64,000 bases of DNA, taken from Cellulomonas sp. JH27-2. Lineage in GTDB: Bacteria; Actinomycetota; Actinomycetes; Actinomycetales; Cellulomonadaceae. Position numbers and translations under genes: made by a program. Positions 59,818-64,000 of the stretch are shown piece by piece (the first letter of the stretch is position 1; each line of letters opens with the position of its first letter). The stretch spans positions 620,001 through 684,000 of the forward strand of contig NZ_JACYFR010000003.1 in assembly GCF_014837175.1 (NCBI RefSeq), read 5' to 3'. A model generated the notes under the pieces. That model worked only from the letters and a program-made list of their open reading frames with translations. It had not been told where the DNA came from and ran no database searches.

Positions 59818-60726
59818 TCAGTCCTCGTCGGGCGCGAGCGTGATCCGTGCGTACCCCGCGGGAATCGACGTGGTCGACGTCCCCCAGCCGTCGGCGCCTC
59901 GGTCCCAGCGCTGGTCGGCGACCTGGACGGCGACCGTACCCAGCTCCGATGCGGTCGCGACGGCCCACTGACCCACCGACCAGCTCGAGCGCGCGTCGTC
60001 GCCCAGCGACCGCGCGTCGACGGTGATCGTCGCTCCGGTCTTCGCGTCGGCGGCGGGCGTCGTGACCTTCGTCGGGAGCTTGCCGTAGTCGCGGCGCAGC
60101 CTCGCCTGGACGGCCTTGGCCGAGCCTGAGCCGGGCTCGGCCTCGTGCAGGTCGCAGCGCAGGTCGGCCGTCGAGTACCCGGTGAGGGCCGAGGCCCAGA
60201 CGCGCGCCCGGGGCTCGTGCTGGGCGTACGCCTCGGGGAACGCCGAGCGCTGGACGGCCTGCGCGGCCTCGGTGACGGGCAGGTCCTGGTAGCCGGCGAC
60301 CTTGATCAGCACGTCGTAGAACGCGTTGGTGGCGTAGATCGGGTCCATGATCTGCTCGACCGTTCCCCACCCCTGCGACGGGCGCTGCTGGAACAGGCCG
60401 ATCGAGTCGCGGTCGCCGTAGTCGATGTTGATGAGGCGGGACTCCTGCAGCGCGGTGGCGATCGCGATGGTCGCGGCGCGCGCGGGCAGGTCCCGACGCA
60501 CGGCGACGGCGGCGATCATGGCCGCGTTGTCCGCCTGCGCCGGCGCCAGGGCGTACTGGTCGTCGCCCTGGCCCGCGAAGCAGACCTGCGCCTTCGGGGG
60601 GGCGGGGTGCCGGCTGTCGAGCACCGCGACGACCCCGCCGACGGCCACGACCAGCAGCGCGAGCACGACGAGGACCACCGCGAGCCCGCGCCACCGGCGA
60701 CGCCTGCGCGGCGGGCGACGGGCCAC
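59818..60726 (-). CDS. Membrane-anchored lysozyme-like (SLT-fold) protein
   Basis: A 302-aa protein from GTG 60726. A basic start and one helix (about 14-35) anchor it outside the cell. The central domain (about 75-185) has ATAIAIATALQESRL, then DRDSIGLFQQRPSQGWG, which resembles the Glu-containing and GLFQ motifs of soluble lytic transglycosylases. The C-terminus is a beta-rich domain. Such proteins are often annotated vaguely in actinobacteria. It is convergent with gltA and starts 2 nt after dapD ends. Confidence 0.65.
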   Translation of the reverse strand: MARRPPRRRRRWRGLAVVLVVLALLVVAVGGVVAVLDSRHPAPPKAQVCFAGQGDDQYALAPAQADNAAMIAAVAVRRDLPARAATIAIATALQESRLINIDYGDRDSIGLFQQRPSQGWGTVEQIMDPIYATNAFYDVLIKVAGYQDLPVTEAAQAVQRSAFPEAYAQHEPRARVWASALTGYSTADLRCDLHEAEPGSGSAKAVQARLRRDYGKLPTKVTTPAADAKTGATITVDARSLGDDARSSWSVGQWAVATASELGTVAVQVADQRWDRGADGWGTSTTSIPAGYARITLAPDED

Positions 60727-60728
60727 CG

Positions 60729-61676
60729 TCAGTTGGCGTGCAGCGCGGTGTTGAGCTCGACCCCCGCACCGGAGCGGGCCACGGCCTCGACGCCACCCGT
60801 GAGCGAGTTGCGGCGGAACAGCACGCCGTTCGCGCCCGCGAGCTCGCGCGCCTTGATGACGCGGCCGTCGTCGTCGCCGAACCCGACGAGCATGACCTTG
60901 GTGCCGGCCGTCACGTAGAGCCCCGCCTCGATCACGCAGTCGTCGCCGAGCGGGATGCCGAGGCCGGCGTTGGCGCCCAGGAGCGACCGTGCGCCCACCG
61001 AGACCACCAGGCGCCCGCCACCCGACAGCGTGCCCATGATGGAGGCACCGCCGCCGACGTCGGACCCGTCACCGACCACGACCCCGGCCGAGATGCGGCC
61101 CTCGACCATCGACGTGCCGAGCGTGCCGGCGTTGTAGTTGACGAAGCCCTCGTGCATCACCGTGGTGCCGGACGCCAGGTGCGCACCGAGCCGGACGCGG
61201 TCGGCGTCCGCCACGCGCACGCCGGTCGGGAGCACGTAGTCGACCATGCGCGGGAACTTGTCGACGCCCAGCACCGTGGGCGCGACGCCGTGCGCCGTGC
61301 GCAGCCGCAGGCGTGTGGCCTCGAAGCCCGCGACCGCGCACGGGCCGCGGTCGGTCCACACCACGTTGGGCAGCACGCCGAACAGGCCGTCGAGGTTCTG
61401 CCCGTGCGGCGCGACCAGGCGGTGGGACAGGAGGTGGAGGCGCAGGTAGGCGTCGGGGACGTCGGCCGGTGCCTCGTCCAGGTCGATGACCGTGCGCACG
61501 ACGACGACCCGCACCCCGCGGGCGTCGTCCGTGAGCTCGGCGTCCGTGAGCTCGGCGGGAGCGACGGCGTCGTCGTCCGGGGCGCCGAGCGCGGGGGAGG
61601 GGTACCAGGTGTCGAGGGTGTCGCCGGTGGCGGTCACGGTTGCGAGACCAAACCCCCAGGCGGTGCGTGACGTCAT
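60729..61676 (-). CDS. dapD: Tetrahydrodipicolinate N-succinyltransferase
   Basis: A 315-aa trimeric acyltransferase. The C-terminal half shows left-handed beta-helix hexapeptide repeats ([57 protein letters not shown]). The N-terminal variable domain is the actinobacterial form. It commits the succinylase branch to diaminopimelate and lysine, working with DapC. The final block [15 protein letters not shown] is family-typical. Confidence 0.95.
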   Translation of the reverse strand: MTSRTAWGFGLATVTATGDTLDTWYPSPALGAPDDDAVAPAELTDAELTDDARGVRVVVVRTVIDLDEAPADVPDAYLRLHLLSHRLVAPHGQNLDGLFGVLPNVVWTDRGPCAVAGFEATRLRLRTAHGVAPTVLGVDKFPRMVDYVLPTGVRVADADRVRLGAHLASGTTVMHEGFVNYNAGTLGTSMVEGRISAGVVVGDGSDVGGGASIMGTLSGGGRLVVSVGARSLLGANAGLGIPLGDDCVIEAGLYVTAGTKVMLVGFGDDDGRVIKARELAGANGVLFRRNSLTGGVEAVARSGAGVELNTALHAN

Positions 61677-61686
61677 GGGCGCAACG

Positions 61687-62247
61687 CTAGTCGACCGCGG
61701 GCCTCGCGGTCTCGGGGGGTATCGGGTATCGGACGAGGCCCGCCGGCCGTTCGCCGGACCCGGGCGACGCGGCGGGGCGCAGCGACGGATGCAGGTCGCG
61801 GAACCCGAGGGATGCGGCCAGGGCGCTCAGGGCCGGGGCCGCGCGGACGAGGTCCTCGAGCTCGACCGCCGGGAGGGCGGTCAGGGCGTAGCGCAGGTGC
61901 CGTGCACTGCGCTCACGCGCCGCAGCACGCAGCGCGACCGCGGCAGGGGTGGCTGCGAACGTCGCGGCTCGCTCGTCGGACGACGACGTCACGACGAGCC
62001 CGCGGGCGACCAGGTCCTGCAGCGCTCGGCGGGTGGTCGCGAGGGACTTCTCGGTGGCCTGTGCGCACTCGGCGAGCGTGACCCCGGAGGCGCGCAGCAG
62101 CATGCGCAGGATCGTCACCTCGTCCGGTGGGACGTCGCGCTGACCGGCACGCTGCTCGGCCTCGTGCCGGACGGTCGAGTTGATCCCGTCGAGGGTCTCG
62201 GCGAGCGCGACCAACGCCCGCAGCAGGTCAGGGTCGAGTCCCGCCAT
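61687..62247 (-). CDS. MarR-like winged-helix regulator
   Basis: A 186-aa protein. The helix-turn-helix (about 40-100) reads [65 protein letters not shown], the MarR layout. A disordered proline-rich tail of about 30 residues follows. Its ATG shares one base with the stop of the ROK gene, so both are translated together, which suggests joint control of sugar genes. Confidence 0.75.
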   Translation of the reverse strand: MAGLDPDLLRALVALAETLDGINSTVRHEAEQRAGQRDVPPDEVTILRMLLRASGVTLAECAQATEKSLATTRRALQDLVARGLVVTSSSDERAATFAATPAAVALRAAARERSARHLRYALTALPAVELEDLVRAAPALSALAASLGFRDLHPSLRPAASPGSGERPAGLVRYPIPPETARPAVD

Positions 62248-63410
62248 CAGCGCACCGCGGCCGCTGCCGCCATCTGGAGCGCACCCGTCACCTCGGCGCG
62301 GATCCCCAGGTGCGCGGGCATGATCTCGAGCGCCGCCGCCGTCGCGGGCTGGGTGTGGCGCAGGACGGCCTGCTCGACACCTTCCAGGAACGAGCTCCCG
62401 GCGGCGGCCAGCTCGCCCCCGACCACCAGCGCATCGGGGTTGAGCAGGTTGCAGAGGCTGGCCAGCACCCGCCCCAGCTCGCGGCCGGCCTCGTCCAGGA
62501 GCCGGCGGGTGATGCCGTCGTCGAACGTCGACAGCGTGATCTGGGCCGGGTCGGTGGTGGGGTGGGTGTGGACGAGCTGCGCCATCAGCGCCTGCACGGA
62601 GACGACGGCCTCGAGGCAGCCGCGGTTGCCGCACCGGCAGATCTCCGTGTGCCCAGGCAGGTTGGTGTGCCCGATCTCTCCGGCCAGACCGTTGGCGCCC
62701 TTGAACGGTGCGCCGTCGATGACCAGGCCCGCACCGATGCCGTGGGAGGCCTTCACGTACAGGAACGCGCGGCGGTAGCGGCCGGCGCCGGCGCGAAGCT
62801 CGCCGTACGCGCCCAGCACGGCGTCGTTCTCGACGTGCACGTGCTCGACGTCGTGCAGGCGCGCGCGCAGCTCGTCGGCGGGCGCCAGTCCCACCCAGCT
62901 CGACAGGATGGTCGGCGAGCGCACCAGCCCCGTACGGGTGTCGAGCGGGCCGGGGATCCCGGCCACCAGCGTGGACAGCTGGTCGATCCCCTGGTCGCGG
63001 CGGATCTTCTCCAGCAGGTCGACGGCCACGTCCATGGCGTCGGTGGCGCGAAGGTCCACGTCGAGCGACACGCGCTCGTCCGCGATCGACTTGCCCAGCG
63101 CGTCGGCGACCGCCACGTGGACGTGGTTGTGGCCGAAGTCGATCCCGGCGACGGGAGCGCCGTCGGCGACCGCGCGCAGGCGCGTGGCAGGTCGGCCGCT
63201 GCCCGACCCGCGGCCCTGGGCCCGTGCCTCGGACTCGGTGATCCGACCGTCGGCGAGCAGCCGACCGACCGCCTGGTTGACGGTGCTGCGCGACATCCGG
63301 GTGAGCTCGACGAGCTCGGCACGCGTGACGTCCTCGTTCGCGCGGATCAGCTGGAGCAGGTCCTCACGCGTGCGCAGCCGAGGGGCGGTCCGTTCGTCGA
63401 TGCTCGCCAT
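62247..63410 (-). CDS. ROK family transcriptional repressor
   Basis: A 387-aa protein from ATG 63410 (MASIDERTAPRL). The N-terminal winged helix (about 15-70) has VTRAELVELTRMSRSTVNQAVGRLLADGRI. The ROK sugar-kinase-like domain (about 90-385) includes the zinc motif CRCGNRGCLE (258-267). The ATP site is not obviously complete, as in NagC/Mlc/XylR repressors. It is divergent from a GH3 glycosidase gene and probably controls it in response to a sugar. Confidence 0.9.
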   Translation of the reverse strand: MASIDERTAPRLRTREDLLQLIRANEDVTRAELVELTRMSRSTVNQAVGRLLADGRITESEARAQGRGSGSGRPATRLRAVADGAPVAGIDFGHNHVHVAVADALGKSIADERVSLDVDLRATDAMDVAVDLLEKIRRDQGIDQLSTLVAGIPGPLDTRTGLVRSPTILSSWVGLAPADELRARLHDVEHVHVENDAVLGAYGELRAGAGRYRRAFLYVKASHGIGAGLVIDGAPFKGANGLAGEIGHTNLPGHTEICRCGNRGCLEAVVSVQALMAQLVHTHPTTDPAQITLSTFDDGITRRLLDEAGRELGRVLASLCNLLNPDALVVGGELAAAGSSFLEGVEQAVLRHTQPATAAALEIMPAHLGIRAEVTGALQMAAAAAVR

Positions 63411-63451
63411 GGTCCGAGAGTAGGGCACCACGTCCTGTTTTTGGGCTGGTC

Positions 63452-63473
63452 TACGGTCATTTAATAGGCCGTA
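63452..63473. promoter_or_regulatory. Short dyad upstream of the ROK gene
   Basis: TACGG and CCGTA flank a 12-bp AT-rich centre (22 bp in all). This may be the ROK protein's own site. Short arms make it uncertain. Confidence 0.3.
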
Positions 63474-63487
63474 TATGGCGCAAAAGA

Positions 63488-63501
63488 TGGAACCGCTCCC
63501 A
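63488..63501. promoter_or_regulatory. CebR/CelR-like operator
   Basis: TGGAACCGCTCCCA differs at two positions from the known box TGGGAGCGCTCCCA that LacI-family CebR/CelR repressors use for cellulose genes in actinobacteria. It lies 13 bp before the -35 box of the GH3 gene and also upstream of the ROK gene. Confidence 0.6.
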
Positions 63502-63514
63502 CCTCGTTCAATCA

Positions 63515-63543
63515 TTGACAGTCCAAAAAACGATACCTAGCGT
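63515..63543 (+). promoter_or_regulatory. Promoter of the GH3 gene
   Basis: A perfect -35 TTGACA (63515-63520), 17-bp spacer and -10 TAGCGT (63538-63543). The leader is about 105 nt. The ribosome binding site GAGAGGA lies 10-16 nt before the ATG. Confidence 0.7.
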
Positions 63544-63652
63544 TTCCGGCGTTGCACTCAATCCGGACATCGCCGCCCGGGTTGCTGGTCAGCCCCCAGG
63601 GTCGCGTTGCGGCCGTCGACGTCGAGAAGTTGTCAGAGAGGACGACTCCCTC

Positions 63653-64000
63653 ATGCACCTTTCCCACCGCGCCCGCGCCGCCACGCGCGCGGCGCTGCCT
63701 GCCGCGGTCGTCGCCGCCCTTGTGCTCGCGGGCACCGGGCCGGCGACTGCCGCCACCACCAACCCCAGTCCCAACGACCTCGAGCTGGCCAACGCCCAGC
63801 TCTCCAAGCGGGCAGCGACCGAAGGGATGGTGCTGCTCGAGAACAACGACGGCACGCTCCCGGTCGCGAAGAGCTCCAACGTCGCGCTCTTCGGCGTCGG
63901 AGCGTATGCGACCGTCAAGGGCGGCACCGGCTCGGGCAACGTCAACAACCGGTACACGATCAACGTGCGCTCCGGCCTGGAGAACGCCGGCTACACCATC
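63653..64000 (+). CDS. Secreted GH3 beta-glycosidase, N-terminal part
   Basis: The first 116 codons; the gene runs past the window. A signal peptide with hydrophobic core VVAALVLAGTGPA ends near ATAA (about 34). The mature start NDLELANAQLSKRAATEGMVLLENNDGTLPV is the classic GH3 opening, where EGMVLLEN and GTLPV precede the catalytic barrel. The family hydrolyses beta-glucosides or beta-xylosides. Promoter elements and a CebR/CelR-like box lie upstream. Catalytic residues are outside the window. Confidence 0.85.
   Translation, partial: MHLSHRARAATRAALPAAVVAALVLAGTGPATAATTNPSPNDLELANAQLSKRAATEGMVLLENNDGTLPVAKSSNVALFGVGAYATVKGGTGSGNVNNRYTINVRSGLENAGYTI

Overview
High-GC actinobacterial chromosome. 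The evidence is GC-rich third codon positions, mycothiol synthesis (mshB), an LpqY-SugABC-type sugar importer, succinylase-branch lysine genes (dapC, dapD), an actinobacterial 7Fe ferredoxin, TANNNT -10 boxes placed 6-8 nt before several start codons, and secreted polysaccharide hydrolases with Ig-like tails. The GH53 galactanase and the GH3 enzyme behind a CebR/CelR-like box suggest a plant-polysaccharide degrader such as Cellulomonas or a relative; this is inference from gene content. No rRNA, tRNA, CRISPR, insertion sequence or prophage was seen.

Layout. 0-0.6 kb: the 3' end of a PhoH-family gene and a TM2 protein. 0.6-8.4 kb: a minus-strand operon of two large FtsX-type permeases and two ATPases, one with a SpoVT/AbrB-like tail. 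It is divergent from a padR-MFS pair (8.6-10.9 kb) across a perfect 18-bp operator-like palindrome. 11-16.5 kb: fumarase, a 987-aa galactanase with a repeat-rich promoter, and a beta-carbonic anhydrase. 16.6-21 kb: lpqY-sugA-sugB-sugC. 21-29.2 kb: xseB-xseA, ispH, rmuC, an ABC-2-type exporter, ychF and a small unknown gene, with an elaborate palindrome between xseA and ispH.

29.2-30.8 kb: a small accessory islet (hypothetical gene, HigBA toxin-antitoxin, pentapeptide protein). 30.9-37.2 kb: a poorly characterised cluster of small membrane proteins, SHOCT-tailed proteins, two DUF6325-like proteins, a DUF1269-like protein and a P-type ATPase whose calcium-site residues are partly replaced. A large MalT-type LuxR regulator lies convergent to it. 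I consider this the best candidate in the window for an undescribed system. 40-43.7 kb: a secreted metzincin-like protease, a hemerythrin-domain protein divergent from a CGNR-type regulator, and a deazaflavin-dependent oxidoreductase. 44.2-49.6 kb: a peptide ABC importer operon after a 514-bp gene-free region.

49.7-62.2 kb: mostly conserved housekeeping genes (typA, mshB, DUF6113-like, flavin reductase, VanW protein, ferredoxin, dapC, gltA, dapD). The start region of mshB carries a perfect 21-bp inverted repeat that looks like the typA terminator. 62.2-64 kb: MarR and ROK regulators divergent from a truncated GH3 glycosidase gene with a strong promoter and a CebR/CelR-like box. Many operons use 1-8 nt start/stop overlaps. 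Several convergent pairs have gaps of 3-11 nt or overlap.
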